This document shows positions 36,536 to 49,970 of a stretch of DNA of 64,000 bases, piece after piece (the first letter of the stretch is position 1; every line of letters starts with the position of its first letter). The translations under genes and the position numbers were made by a program. The DNA comes from Chamaea fasciata (taxonomy: Eukaryota; Chordata; Aves; Passeriformes; Sylviidae). Where the stretch lies: assembly GCA_029207755.1 (NCBI GenBank), contig JARCOQ010000012.1, positions 21,067,740-21,131,739 on the forward strand, in the 5' to 3' direction. The notes below the pieces were generated by a model. It saw only the letters and a list, made by a program, of their open reading frames with translations. It searched no databases and had not been told where the DNA came from.

Positions 36536-36654
36536 GCCGTGAGAGCAGGCTGGCCCTGCACCTCAGAGGGGAAGGCCGCAGACCCTTGGTTGAACTCAGC
36601 TGTGATACCCTGAACCTTGGGGAAGTTTTTGTCAAAACCGCCCACACCCATGAG
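36536..36654 (+). CDS. HYDIN: HYDIN exon g, U2
   Basis: The peptide is unchanged from U1 exon g. The next intron differs from U1 in a G-rich run near 36784-36805. Confidence 0.9.
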
Positions 36655-37834
36655 GTGAGCACCAGGGGTTGGGATGGATCCTGATGGCTCCTGAGGCAGC
36701 AGCAAGCCTGGTGGACCTGTGGAATTCCTGGCAACCTGGGCAGTTGTGAGCAGGGAATAGCTGATGTACCGGTCAAATCTGGGCGGGGGGGGGAAGGGGG
36801 GGGGTCCAGAAAAATGTGTCTGTTGTTCATGAAGCCCCAGTCCCTTCTTTTGGGCAGCCTTCCATAGGGATCAGCTGGGAGGCTTCCTGCAAAACAACCC
36901 CTTTTGACCCAACGCTGGGTCAAAAAGCTGTTCAGAGGCTTTTGTGGCAGCACCAGACACAAGGCACCTTTGTACTGGGCTCTTCAGAAGCGGCTGGGAC
37001 AAACTGGCTACATTTGAGCTTCAGTCCACCGCAAACAATTTTTAGTCAAGTGTCTCCTGCTCATTCCTGGAAGTCACAGGAAAGCCATCCAGCCTCCTGG
37101 CTCAGTGCAGGCCCTTGCAAAGGGCTTGAGGATTCTTTCCCTTGCTGTCCAATCCCTCACCACACTTCAGGCTTGGTGCATCTCTGGCTCCACAAAGAGA
37201 AAAGTGTTCCTGGGAATAAAGCAAAAGATTTTTCTACCTATTTGCCTCCCCCCTGTTGGGGGTCAAGTTTGCAAAAAAAAAAGAGAGAGCAACTGAAAGA
37301 GGCAGAAAACGAGGCACTACATCATGCCAGACACTTTCAGAAGTTTGGTTGTGGAAGGGAAAGACACGTTGAGTTTTCTTACCAAAAGATGGCGCTGTCT
37401 GTACATTTTGATGTTGATGCCTCCTTCTCAGTGTATTGTTTTCACGGTATGGGAAAAGGTAAATGCGTAGATACGGTACTGCTGGAGCTGCGCTGACTGG
37501 GGCAGCAGCAGCTCTGTGGTGATTCACTACGCAGCTGCAATCACCCCACGTTGCTCTCAGGGCCAGGTCTGAATGAGGTTGGTGCTACTGACCAGAGGTG
37601 GACTGCTCTGTGTCCGTGGGGTAACCCCAGGGTGACTCCAGTTATGTGGAGTTATGTGAGCTTCGCATGAAAACCCAAAGGCAGAACTTGTCCTGTTGTA
37701 TTTTTTTGACTTCTGCCGTCCAGCAGCACAAAGCATCTTCTGCCTTTTCTGGGTGTTAATTGCACCATTAGAAAATGACTCCCAAGAAGGGAAGATTTCA
37801 CGTGTACTTGCATTTTGTTTTCTTGCTGCTGCAG

Positions 37835-38058
37835 GTGAAACTGATGAACAAAGGAGTTCTTGATGCTCCCTTCACCTATATCCCTTCAAACACGGAAGTG
37901 GGCTGCTGCTTCAAGTTTGTACCCGAGGAGGGCCTCATTGCACCAGGTGGGATCCAGACTATTCAGATCTCCTTGGATGCCGCCGTGTTGGGGCGGTTTG
38001 AGGAACCATTCCAGTTCCGTGTGGCTGGATCTCCTACGCCTGTGATCCTGACCATCGA
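37835..38058 (+). CDS. HYDIN: HYDIN exon h, U2
   Basis: The peptide is unchanged from U1 exon h, again from phase 0 to 2 with a GTAAGG donor. Confidence 0.93.
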
Positions 38059-39970
38059 GTAAGGACTCTGGGAGCTTACTCTGGGTGGGCACATCTGTAG
38101 CTGTCTCTGGGACATCCCCCACCTACCTCATTTTGGGGTCGGGCAGAGAAAAAAGATGTTTCCTGAGGTCTTAATCTCTGCTCTGATCCTGGCATTGCCT
38201 TAGTGTGGGGGTGCCTGCTGCCCTGTGTGGTACCCGGGAGCTGGAATGACTCCTCCCTGCAGGGATGTCCCTCTGCCTTGGGCCATGGCAGGCAGTGGCA
38301 TGGATCAGCTTTGGGCAGTAGCTGCTCTGGGATGTCCCCCCTGAGCACCCAGCAAGGCCCCCAGGGCTTTGGAGATGGGCCAGCCTGGGTGATTCTCCAC
38401 CAGCAGCAGTGTTTTGAAAAACTTCTGTTAATAATCCATCCCAAACGGGCAGCAGCAGCCTCAGCTCACCTCTCATGGCCATGCATGGAGGCAGGCTGTG
38501 CTCCGAGCTCCTGTGCAGAGTGCTCTGCTACCTCCTTTCCACAGCCAGGAAAAGGCTGATGTGGGAGACAGGGAACTGTGCAGCAGGAACCGTCCCAAGG
38601 ACATGGGCTTCATCCCATAATCCTGGCCCTGCAGAAGGGAGAAGGGGTGATGATGGGGGAGGCAGAGCTCAGTCCTCAGGACCACAGCAGCATGAGGGCT
38701 TGTCCCTGCTAGCCTGAGGCGTGTGCTGGTAGGATAACGTAGTGTAAGCAGGAAAGCTGATGCTGGCTGCTCTGGAGCTTTGGAGCTAGGCTGCTGCTGT
38801 TGGGAGGCACTGGATCAGGGCAATAAAGAAATGAAAGCAATCTGCAGTTGATTATACCAATAAGATAAGGGAGATGGATTAAAAAGAACATGAAACTTAT
38901 TACTTAGCAGGAGAACAGTGTTGACTAGGTCTGCCCATAGTAGAGAAACAACTACACTGGCTTTGCTTTTGGAGAAAAAGTGCTGCTATTTTTATTTTGG
39001 AAATCAAGAGGGAACCTTTCACCATCAAATAATTGATTCTCCTCTGTCCTTCCCCAAACTGGTCATGCGTGGGATGTTATTCCATAAGCAGCTTTCTCCT
39101 TGAGCAAGAGAAGGTGTCTCTTGTTGAGATGTGTAGAGCGGAGCCAGGGACAATCCTGTGAACACAGTAGAAGACACAGTTCACTGGTCCTTGACTTTTA
39201 ACCAAAAGGCAGGGTGCGCATTAATTGGCGTCAACCATGAAATAAACTCGTGTTGGGCAGCTTCAAGTGCTGCCTTCAGTGGATGTTGGTGACTTTTAGT
39301 GCCTGTCTGCTGAGTTCAAGGCCAGGGGAGGAGGTGTGGTAGATTCAGGACACCCATGTTTGGTTGTTTAAGCTATTGCTCCTGGCTGTGCCAGCTGGTG
39401 CACTAGTGACAAGCTGGTCCTTTCCTCTAGGATTCATCTGTCCACTGTGTAGAACTGTTAATGCTCTTTTTGGAGGATGTTTGGGGCTCCCCTGGCTTCA
39501 TGTCTCAAAACTCTGTCTGTAATGATTGTGTGGGTCAAAATCTCCTGAGAAAGCTCCTCCATTGGAAGACCAGTTACAGCCAAGTAGCAAAGCAGGGAAC
39601 CTGTGGCTGGAAAGGCTGGTTACAGAAGTTTGTGGGGACACCTTTATGTCCATCCCATTACAGATGGGGAAACTGAGGCACGGAGACAGGTCTGGGTGGG
39701 TGTTCAGGGTCCCTCATGGGACCACCGGCAACTTGGGGGCTTTTCCTGCCTGCCCTGCGTCCAAAGCCCCATCAGTGGCTGTGGGCTGCTGGCCTCTTGG
39801 CTTTAGCTGCCTCCTGTGCACATGGACACTGTGCTGAGCACATGGTGGTGTGTTGATTTGAAACCCACGATGCCCCTGACACCAGGTTTTGTGCCCCCAA
39901 GCCACGACAGCCGGAGGCTTTGCAATTCCCTTTAACGCAGCCATTTCCTCCTGTGTCCCTGTCATCGCAG

Positions 39971-40038
39971 GGGGTGTGTCGTCGGGCCGACTTTACACTT
40001 CGACACCGATGAGCTCGACTTCGGTGACATCTCCTTTG
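39971..40038 (+). CDS. HYDIN: HYDIN exon i, U2
   Basis: This 68-nt exon is identical to U1 exon i, encoding the start of the fifth ASH domain. Confidence 0.9.
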
Positions 40039-40463
40039 GTGAGTGTTCCCTGCGCTGGGACACAGCGGGAGGGATCTGTGTGCTCCAAAATGGAGCACTT
40101 GAACGTAAAAGCATCCAGCACTGCTCATGTTCTGCCACAACAGCCTCTTCAGGGTGTGAACTGCAGGTGCCTCAGGTAGCATTTTGCCATTGTGGGATCA
40201 AATAGGAGCAAGTATTTTCTGGTGTCTCTGTCCTGGTTTAAAAGACAGATTCTGCCAAGGAAGGTGGCAATCTTCACGGAATGGAATGATGACCCTCCTC
40301 TCTCCAAATTACTGTACCTTTGAAATTACAGGGCTTCCAGGCAAAAATATGGAAAAGGAATAGCAGTTCGTTACTAGAGTATATCCGGACAGCACAGACA
40401 ACAACGCAATGCCAGAAGTTTCCAACCCGCCGAGTCCTGTTTTCCCCTTTGGTGTGGTTATGA

Positions 40464-40839
40464 TCACAGGCTGGAGGAGCGGTGGGCTCTGGCAGGGCAG
40501 TGATTTCCCTCCCAGCCGGCACGGGCAGGGAGGGAAGGAGGAAATCGCTGCTTTTGCAAACTACGGGCAGCAGGAGATGTGGGCACTGGCAATCGGGAGC
40601 AGGCAGAAGCGGGGACGGCGGGCAGGTTCGATCACGGTGCTGAGCCCGGCGTCAAGCGCACGACGTCCCGCAGCAGCACGCTGCCGACCTTCCCGAGCCC
40701 CGGCGGAAGGACGGAAAGGTCTGCCCCCTGCAAACCTCGGCTCCGACTTCACAACCGCCCGCGGCATCACGGCACAGCTCCCAAAGAGCCCCGGATGGAA
40801 AAGCCCACCCGCACAGCCGAGACCACCCCAAACCCCCTG
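40464..40839. other. CpG-rich intronic segment, U2
   Basis: This is the U2 copy of the CpG-rich segment. The CpGs are kept as in U1, as expected for a recent duplication. Confidence 0.55.
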
Positions 40840-42093
40840 TATTTCCCTTCCCAGACTGAGGCCAAAATTCACTACGAAACCTAAACTCATAACAATGAAG
40901 TTGTTGAACGTTTTAAGAAAACTAATTGCCTCTCCTGATCTGCTTCTTCGCCACCCTGCATCACCACTGAGGCACTGGTTAAGTTGCCTTTTGAATAAAT
41001 GAAACAAGAAAGGCAACAGGTAGAAACGCATTCCTAAGGTCTCTTCAGCTGAAGGCAGCTGTTGTATCTTTGCTTCTTTTTAACTGTTGTTGACTGTTGT
41101 CTGCATGTGGTGACCTCAGTCTCATTTGAGGTTTTGACATCTGTGTTTGTCCCTTTTGTGCTTCTCTTGCCTCCCTGCTGGAGTCACTGCTGGAGCCGGC
41201 AGTGATTACTGTTGATGGGCACAGAGAAGCTCTGGGCTGCGCCTGCAGTTGTTTTTTTCCCCCACCTGTGTTCAAATGACTCTTGGTGAGCAGGCCTGGG
41301 GAGAAGTCTCCTCCCCACAGAGCTGGCCAGCCAGTCCACTGCAGAGCGGGTTGTGGCTGGTGTCCGGGCTCTGCAGGACATCCCCACCATGCGTGGCACT
41401 ATCTCTGGCTTTCCAATATGGAAAGCAAATCTCAGAGTTAAGGTGGGGTAAACCCTTGCAGGCAGCAATCACAGTGAGTAGTATGGGTGCGATGTCCCCG
41501 CTTGTTGGGTCAAGGCTCGGGTTTGCCTCCAGCTGAGTGGGCTCTGAGCTGTCACATGCCCAGTCTGTTTGGCCCAAACCAAAAGACGCCTTAAGAATTC
41601 TGCAGAGAGAAACTGCATTAGGGTGCTTTGCATCACGTTCTAGTTCCTGATTTCATCCTCACTTTCTTCTGCTGTAGCTTCTTCTCAATGGCGACTCACT
41701 CTTTATGTATCTTGAAAAGGGTAGGAGTGTTGGCAGACTTAACAGGGAATTTTACAGTTTGAATTTTCAGAGGAAATGCTTGGTCTGGGTGCACAGTCAT
41801 CAGGGAGAAATAACTGGTGCTGGTTTGGGGCAGGTGAGGGAGCTTCTCCCCATCAGAAAGAGAGAAGCTTGCAGTGTTGAGCAGGGCTAAGAGCAGGCAT
41901 TTTCAAGGCTACAGTCTGGAATCAGTGTTAAAGGGAACTAAGTGACGACTAATTCCTCTTGCAGCTTCTCAGTAATCTGTAGTTCAGATAATAAAGAGCT
42001 AAACTCCAATCACGCTTTCATGCTACCAGGGTATTCCCACCGGGAGTCACGACATAACTGGTGCCTAAATGGATATTTGTGTCCTTTTCCTAG

Positions 42094-42302
42094 GCTTTCC
42101 CTACACCAAGACCTGTCGCCTCACTAACACCTCGCGGGTGCCGGACGATGGCACTCAGCCTGCTGTTAGCAGCCTTGAGCAAATACTCAGCGACAGTGAG
42201 CCCTCCTGGAGGGAGGGAATTCATTTTTCTGTGAAGCCACGGGAGTTTACACTGAACCCCAGCGAAAGGACCCTCCAATCCCAGGAACACCAGGATATCG
42301 AG
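42094..42302 (+). CDS. HYDIN: HYDIN exon j, U2 (intact)
   Basis: At 209 nt this is one base longer than in U1 and is open throughout (phase 1 to 0). It encodes FPYTKTCRLTNTSRVPDDG and continues to KPREFTLNPSE and the end QDIE. HYDIN has FP-TLICSLNNTS and KPKEFTI-P at these places. This copy shows the ancestral frame and identifies the U1 version as broken. Confidence 0.93.
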
Positions 42303-43113
42303 GTATGGGAAGAGTCCAGCCACACACACTTCAGCAGCGGGTCTGACGCTTCACGGGAGTGTGGGAGGGCTTTAGCTCTGATGCCAGCTCTGATCATCGT
42401 GTGAGCGAGGATCTGCACTGGCGTGGGGCCTCTGTGAGCTGGGTTACTCGGGACGTTCCTGAAGGAGCACTGATTTGTTTCCAAAATCACAAGCTGAAAT
42501 CATGTCCCATAATGGTCAAGTACTGAAGGCATTTTGGTGTTTTTGAGAGCAATGTCTTTGATTGCAAGTGGGCAGAGGACGGACGAGGACCAAAGGTGGC
42601 TGTTAGAGAGATGTCATTATATAAAGCAGTTTGCTTTTCTTCTTGGTCTCATTTCTCCTGTCCTGGGGAGTAGAATGATTTGTGTTCACTGCAGGGATCT
42701 CCAGTGAAGGCAAAAAACTCTGCGGCCATGAACTGCCCAGCACCTGCTGGCCCACGCTTTGTCTTCAGCTTCCTGCTGTAAAGCTGAACTCATTCTGTTC
42801 AAGTCAGCAGATTTCCACTGCATTTATGTCATTGTAGTCAGATGAAAATTTGCCCCTTAATTTGAACACAGTGCTGCACAGAGCTTTAGTCTAATGTTTT
42901 AATTTAGCTGACCTATGCCCTGATAGCAAGGTGTGCTTAACAAATCTGGTATTTGCCAGAAGGCTTTTGTCACTCTTAGAGACTGCTCTACACGTGGAGC
43001 GGCAGAAGAATTAAGGCAAAATCCTCCCTTTTCTTACCACAAAAACTGGAGGACATCACACGTGAGTCATGAGCTTTTGTAAAGAAGAATTTACTGCTCT
43101 TCTCTTCCACCAG

Positions 43114-43214
43114 GTGACCCTGTGTTCCAACACTGTGACGGAATACAACCGGAAATTGCTGGTGGACCTGGAGTGGTTTGGCAAGGGAGTGGCATCACTG
43201 ATCATCAAGGCCAG
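43114..43214 (+). CDS. HYDIN: HYDIN exon k, U2
   Basis: The coding part is identical to U1 exon k. Differences (CGC to CAC and ATG to ACG) fall just beyond the donor in the intron. Confidence 0.92.
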
Positions 43215-44457
43215 GTACCAGCACTTCCCTGGCCTCCCCCAGCGCACTGCCTTGCACAGGACGTGCTGGCTGCAGCTCCCAAGGAGACGTGTTGTTTAAT
43301 GACCTCATGTTCTGCCCAGCTGGACATGAGAACAGCAGTGCTTGAAAAGCAGCCTGTGGTGAAAAGCAGCCCTGCTGACAGCCCAGCGTGGTCCTGGGTC
43401 GTTTTCTAAAGGGACCAGGAATGATATCATTTATTGACCTGGTGCTTGAGGTGAAGCAAATTTCCCAAGGGCCTCCTCGCCTTCTTCCTGCAAGAGGTGG
43501 AGTTGTGCTGGGTTGCAACCAGCCCGCGTTGGCTTGGGGCACACCAAGCAGTCTGCTGAGGGTCAGGGTCTGGTTCTGTTAACGAGGGCACGTGACAGTG
43601 GGGAAGTGGCTCACAGCAAGAGAGGTGAGGGCAGGATCTTCAGAGGGGAAATCAGTCCTTGATGTGGCAGGTCAGCTCTACTTTTTCCCCTTCTCTCTGC
43701 TTCCTGTTTTGAGCTTTGATGTTCTCAGGCTTAAAGCAAAAGTTGTTCTTGCTCCAGCAGAATTCCATCCTGCTGTGCTGCTCTAGGTGTCAGTTTAATG
43801 ACAAGAGGGATGCAATTCCCTGGTGCTGTTCCCACTCCCAGGCAGAGCCATCTCGTCAGTGCCTGGGCTGCCATGTTTGAAAAGCAAGTGCCATTGGGGA
43901 CAGTCAGTGTTTGGACCTGTGGAGTGAAGGACCAGGGGAGTTGTAGGAACTGGGAGGGAGTGATCTCCCACTCTGTGGGGCAGGTGATGTCTCATGCCCT
44001 CCAAGGCTGGGGCAAACAGCTGAGTTCTCAGGCAGGGTAACAGCACCATGGGAGAGAAGGGAGTCCTTTTTACTGAGACACTAGAGTCGTGTGTTCCTGG
44101 AGCCTTACTGAGCACTGATCCCTGTTGGGAAGGCTCCCCCAGAGCTCATGGATCACTGGGACTGTTCCAGGAGTTCTTGCAAACCTTCTTGGGTGAAGGA
44201 GGGGCTGAGGCAGCTGTGGGACCAAGTGCTCTGCCTGGGGCACTTGGCAGCCTCTGGGTGCTGCCTCTCAGGTTTTGCCCCTCCTCGACAAGACATGTTT
44301 GAGTGGGAAGACTTTGAAGGCAATTTTTCACCGTAGGGCTGTTAAATGTGTATTTGACAGTGACAAAGGTGTTGTGCTCCATTTCACAATCTTTGGGGGT
44401 AAACGTTCTCCATTCTCTCAGTATCTCTGATTCCCTTGGGGTCATCTCTTTGCCCAA

Positions 44458-44593
44458 ATGTTTCATTCCTGAGCTGCAAGTGTACCCCCAAAACCGGGGG
44501 TTCCATGAGTGCGACCTGAAGGCCCCGTTCGTGAGGAAGTTCTTCATTTGGAATAACACCCACCTTCCTGGCTGCTACGGGCTTATTCCCCAG
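44458..44593 (+). pseudogene. HYDIN: HYDIN exon l, U2, acceptor lost
   Basis: The coding body is open and differs from U1 by V to I (CFIPEL) and I to F (NRGFHEC). The two bases before the exon are AA (CCCAA-ATG) where U1 has AG, so the normal acceptor is gone. An upstream AG at 44420-44421 would add 36 nt in frame with no stop, which could rescue the exon with 12 extra residues. Without rescue, skipping joins phase 2 to phase 0 and breaks the frame. Confidence 0.85.
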
Positions 44594-45040
44594 GTTTGGC
44601 ATCGCATCCACCTCCTCCTCTGAAATATTATTGTGGAGATTATTAGGGGGGAAGAGGGTTTGGATAAGACCTTGCCGGTTCCTATTCAGTCTTAAAGATC
44701 TGCTGAGAACAGGATCCTACCTGAATGTTAGCTTTAGGATGCAGTTTAATCTCTTGAGGAAAGGGCTTACGTTCTAGTCTTCAGGGTGTTTTCTTGTGGG
44801 AGATCTTCGAGGGTTGTGAAAAGCTGCTGCATCCACAGACACCAGTGCTTGTGCTGGCAGCCTCCTTGCAGAACCCCCTGAGAATGCTAAGCCTACAATT
44901 CTTGGATCTTGTTTGTGCCTTTTACCTTTGTCCTGGGGATTTTTAAAAATGTGTGTAAGTTGCTGTTGGGATGGATGTTGAGGAGTTTGAAGTTTCTTCA
45001 GAGGTCCCTCTGAAGCTGGATTTGATTCTGTCCCTTCTAG

Positions 45041-45205
45041 GAACCCGAGGAGGACTCTCCTGTGCTCTACTCCAGCCCCAGACCCTGTGGGATTCTCCAG
45101 CCTCGGAGCGCTGCAGAGATTCCAGTTACAGTTGAAATCCAAAGATTGGGCAAGCGTTGCACCAGTGTTTGTACCGGCGTGTTTGGGGATGCAAGAAACC
45201 CACTG
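45041..45205 (+). CDS. HYDIN: HYDIN exon m, U2
   Basis: The peptide is unchanged from U1 exon m, 55 codons from phase 0 to 0. Confidence 0.92.
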
Positions 45206-46072
45206 GTGAGTGCAAGGGGAGGTGTGTGCCTTCGTGCAACTGGTCCTGGCAGGGTGCACAGTGTGCGGGGATTCTTCCGGGGAAAAGAGGCACAGGCTGC
45301 TGTGGAGAAGGACAGCAGGGACTGGTGGCATAAACAGCTCGTGCCTTATAGGTGGCAATGTCAGTGTCTGACCCAGAAGGTAGTTCATCTAAGCTGGAAT
45401 TGAGGATCATTTTAATTACTCTTTAAAATGCTCTTAACTTTGGAAACATCTTTTTTAAAATGTTACCTCTCAGCACAAAAGAGGATGTCAGAAGATTTCT
45501 GGGAACCTTGGGCTTTCTGTAAAAGAAAGGAAAGCTGGCATCTGAAGAGTAGTTGCAAGGATTTAAGCTTACATTAAAACATGGAAATGGTGATGCCAAA
45601 TTCCCTGGATGGCACCAAACATCTGAACCTGGGCCATTGTGGCACTGCATGTAAACCAGTCAACAGGGAGGACAGGCAGTGCAGGCTGTGCCAGGGAGCC
45701 TGAAGTTTGACTGAGCACTTGCTTTCAACTATCAGATTGCTTACCTAAAGAGAAGAGTTTCTCCCCACCCGAAGAACCAGTTGTTTAACTGTCAGCCTGA
45801 TCTTAACTAGAGATTTCTTGCAAAGCTTCTACCTTTGGACCAATAATTTGTAGTTTGAAAGTTTCTCTTTACTTAATCCTTTTCAATTTGGAGGTGAATA
45901 CATAAGTTTATTTTTTTCCCCCCAAAATCCCAGGAATTCAGCTGGAGAATGGTAGCTGTCCCTAAAGAAATAACTTGAGCTGGGTTGAGCTGTTTAAGCT
46001 TTTTTAGGTTTCCCTGTTCGGGTTTGATTTTTTTTTTTTTTTTAAATCTTTCTTGCCTGCTTTCTGTAAAAG

Positions 46073-46225
46073 AGAACAGAACTACAGAGCCTTGGACGGC
46101 TGTCAGCAGTCTACATAAGTCCAAGGCTGATAGAGTTTGGCAGGATGCCAGTGCTAAGGCCTAATTCACAAGCTTTTGGCCTCTTCAACGAAGGTCTCGT
46201 CGATTTAGACTTCAGGCTAGAGATT
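46073..46225 (+). CDS. HYDIN: HYDIN exon n, U2
   Basis: The frame is open, with one I to M change (GRMPVL). The acceptor is AAAAG here and AACAG in U1, and the poly-T tract upstream is longer. AG is kept, so splicing is possible but probably weaker. Confidence 0.85.
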
Positions 46226-48059
46226 GTAAGTATCTGTGGGGCCGTTTTCCAGGGAAATTGACTGGTTGACATTACAAGCTGCCATGACGTGGTTTTTATA
46301 TGCATCGGCCTGTGTGAGAGGAAGCGAGATATTCCAAGATTCCATCTGGGTGAGGCAAAAGGAACCTGGCTCTGGAGTGGTTTTAGCTGGGGCACTCCTC
46401 AGTGAAATCAGGTGCAGAGATGTTGGAGCAGAAATTCGTCTGGATTGTGTTGACGAGTTCTCCCATAATTTTATGGAAGGTCTTTAGCTGTGTGTGTCAC
46501 GGTTTTTGAGCTCTGAGATCAAGAGAAACCTGTGGTCCTTTGCTCCTCGGAGAGCATGGGTTTCCCTGTGCTTTCCCTGTGCCATCTACATTTGCTTTGT
46601 GCCAAACTGCTGTTCATGGTAGAGAAGAGGGTGTGAGGTCTGTCCTCAGACTGCTGGTGGGGAGGCAATTTTCACACCTGCTGTGGGTCAGGCCAGTTGG
46701 GCTGTCCACACAAAGACATGTGTGGGGGTTGTGCACCCCCCCAGCCTGTGGTCTCTGTGCCTTTGAAGAGCATCTTTGGGGACCGGCTGCAGAGAATGGC
46801 TGTTTAATATGTGAAGGCTGCATAGGGCAGAGGAGCTGGGGCTGCTCCCCTGGCAGGGAGAGCAGGGCTGCTGCAGCCAGGAAGGGCTTGTAGGCTGGGC
46901 CTGGGGCTGGGTGGGATGTCTGCTGGAGGGGGAGATCTCTGAGGGGCTTGAGGTCTGTTCTTCTCCATGCTGGGTGTGTTGAACTTGGAGCTGGTTAAAA
47001 CCTGATCCTGTGGACTTGTTTGTGTCTGTGGATAAAGCATCAGGCCATGTGGGAAAGTCCAGCCACAGCCTCCTGAGCCAAGGAGGAGGGGCATGATTTT
47101 TCCTCTTGCTGCTTTTCCTGCAGTTTGGGGGATAAATGTAACCTTAAAGTGAGGGATTTTTCCAGGACAGCTTTCTCGAACTACACAATGAAATTCTGCC
47201 TTCCACCTCTTCAGGGAGCAATGCACCTTGGCTGGGTGGGCCTGGTGTGTAAAGGATGGGCTTCACGTGCTCGTTCCAGGGCTGGACCTGCAGAGCTGTG
47301 TCTGTACAGCTGTGCTGGTGCGGGGCCTTTCCTCCCTCCTTTGGGCAGCTTCCAGCTCTCTTGGCCAATCTGTGAAGCCCATGAGAAACCAGAGGACACG
47401 AGTTCTTAGGAAGAGTGGGCCATGCCCACTGAGCACATGTCATCCAGTTTTCCCTCTGCTTCCTTCTTTCCTGCTCTGCCATAACCATTTAGAGGTGACT
47501 TTTCCAAAGCAGAAGGCCCTGGGGCACCTCTCTACAGCGGATGATCAGTGGGAAGTGAGGGCCTCGGTCCTTTAGGGGACGTTGAAAAGCATTGAGGGCC
47601 TCTTGGGAAAGGATAGTTTGGTGTTGGGGTTTTGCTCAACTGGTTTTGCGGAGATATTCTTCAGGCTCTCAGCAGTGTCCTCCAGCTGTGTGGTTTCTGG
47701 AGTGGGATTTGAGCCGTCATGACTTCCTCTGGCCCTGAGCCTTTGTGAGAAGCCAGGAGAGAGAAAGCAGCTTTCCTTGGCACACACTCCAGAGAAGGAC
47801 TGGGGAAGGAACACTCTCCTGAGGATAAGCGTCCCTTGGGTTGGGCAAAACTGGGTTAATTAGGTGAGAGTCTGTTAAAGGAGGGGAAAATACAGGTTGT
47901 GTAAGCTCTGCTGTTCCCCAATACTGCAGCTTAAATTTAGGGAAATTAGGCCTTTAGGATTTTTATCCTCCCCTCTTTAGTCTTCTCCTTTTCTTACACC
48001 CCATAAGAGACCAGGGTGTATGGTTTCCATCCTAAATGCACATTATGCGTGTCTTACAG

Positions 48060-48298
48060 GCTTGTAAACCTCACTGCTATGTTATTGAACCCAGGGAAGG
48101 AGTGATCCCCGCCAGGGGTGATGTTCATGTGACTGTCACAGCAACCCTGGATGACACTGGGGTTTTTGCTGATGCTCTCCAGCTGTTCATTGGGAACAGA
48201 CTTTGGACCACCTCCACCCTCCTGGCTTTTGGCACTGGCACCACAATTGTCACAGACAAACCACTTGCCCCGGAGCTCAACTTGGGATACCAATTCAG
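48060..48298 (+). CDS. HYDIN: HYDIN exon o, U2
   Basis: It matches U1 exon o except for F to L in the conserved block, giving DKPLAPELNLG. The phenylalanine at this site is conserved in mammalian HYDIN, so the change may be slightly harmful. Confidence 0.93.
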
Positions 48299-49970
48299 GT
48301 AGGAGATCTCCCACTCCCACCTCTCCTTCTGTCTCAACAAGGAGCAGTTTTGCTGTAGTCCTTCAGGCACGATCTTCTTCAGTGTTCAAAGACCCTGACT
48401 CCTTCCCTGAAGGCAGAGATACCTTTAGAGACATGTGATGGCCAGTTGAGCGTTGCTAGGTACCCTCAAAAACCACTGAAAGAGAAACCAGTTGCTCAAT
48501 TGCCACTGAATTGCCTTCAGTTCTAACACATCTATGTCCTCACTTGGTCAAGTAATGGTCTCGCAGGCTCCCCCAGAACAAAAGGTTCCCAAAATGGCGC
48601 CTGGATGAGGCGGGCCCTCCGTGTGGCTGCGGGACCAAGGGAAGATGGCATCGCACCCTTCCCTTCCAAAATGGCACCTGCCAGGCAAGCAGGGGCCCTG
48701 GGAACAAAGAGACGGGAGGGTGACGACCCCCCTGGGAAGGCAGGAGCCCGCAGAGCAGTTCCAGAGGCAGATGGAAACTTGCTGGTTTGTGTGGGGCCTG
48801 CAGTGCCGCTGCCAACGCTTCCTCACGCTGCTCGTGGGCTCTGCTGCTGCCCTGCCTGCCCAGGACTGATGCTTGTGCGGGAGGCCAGAATGTTAGGGTG
48901 CCCTCTCAGGTGCATCACCTCTGGGTTTGACCGGCAGCCTCAGGATGGCCTAAAATATTAGCGAGGCAGCATGATCAGAGGTGTTTGAAAAGCAAAACTG
49001 TTTTAATTAAGGTGAAAATAAGAAGCCATGCAGAAAAAAGAGAAAAAGCTGTGCCGAGTGCAAGGAGGACCTTTGCACTTGCTACAACACCCCAAAAATG
49101 CCCTGAGGATCTTCCTCTATTCTCTTAAGCATGTAACAATCCAGGCCGGATTCTTGGCATCCTGCCCAAAAGAAATAGGAACAGGGCTTGAGGCACAGTC
49201 TCAAAGATCCAAGGGCTGCGTCCGTCCTGGCACAAGGCCAAAAAAGGTATCAAAACCTCTGGTTTTTACCTCATGAGTGAAACAAAGAATGAAACCCAAA
49301 TCCTTCCCTTAAATGGAAGCCTCCTTGCCACTGTGGGGCTGCAAACCCTACCAGGTGAGGTACACTTCTACACAGGACCTTGCTCATTTTTCCGTTGCCA
49401 GCAGAGTTTGCAAAGTTCACTTCAAAACAGTTTCTGATTGCGAAATGAAGTTTCTACAAATGACCACCAGTGCAAAACCAAAGCTTCTATGAACGAGAGA
49501 GCCCCTGCTCCCCTGGTTTCCTCTCCTAGAGCAGACAGATGATTTCTAGCAGCTTGCTGGGATCGTCCAGAAACTTCCTCCGCGCTGGCTTTTAAAAATG
49601 CCTGCAATCATACCCCCGCACACAAGGGCCTCAGGTGCAGGATCTCAAAGATTCAATAACAGTTTCGGGTGCAGATTAATGCAAAATACAGTAACAGTAT
49701 GAATCACCCCAGAACACACATTTTGGAGGAAAACACCAGATCCTGTTAGCCTGGCCTGGAAAATGCTACATTACCATTAGAAACATATTCCTCCTTGCAA
49801 TAACGACATCAGAAGGGCAGCTTATCAGACACTGTTCCCGGTCCACGTTAAGAGCTGCAAATGAAGACGGTCTCCAAGCTATTAACAGCTCAGAATCCTC
49901 ATTGGGAGCAATCTGATGACCAGGACAATAGCTTCTCCCATACTATTTTCCATTCTGGTTTCTCTTCTAG

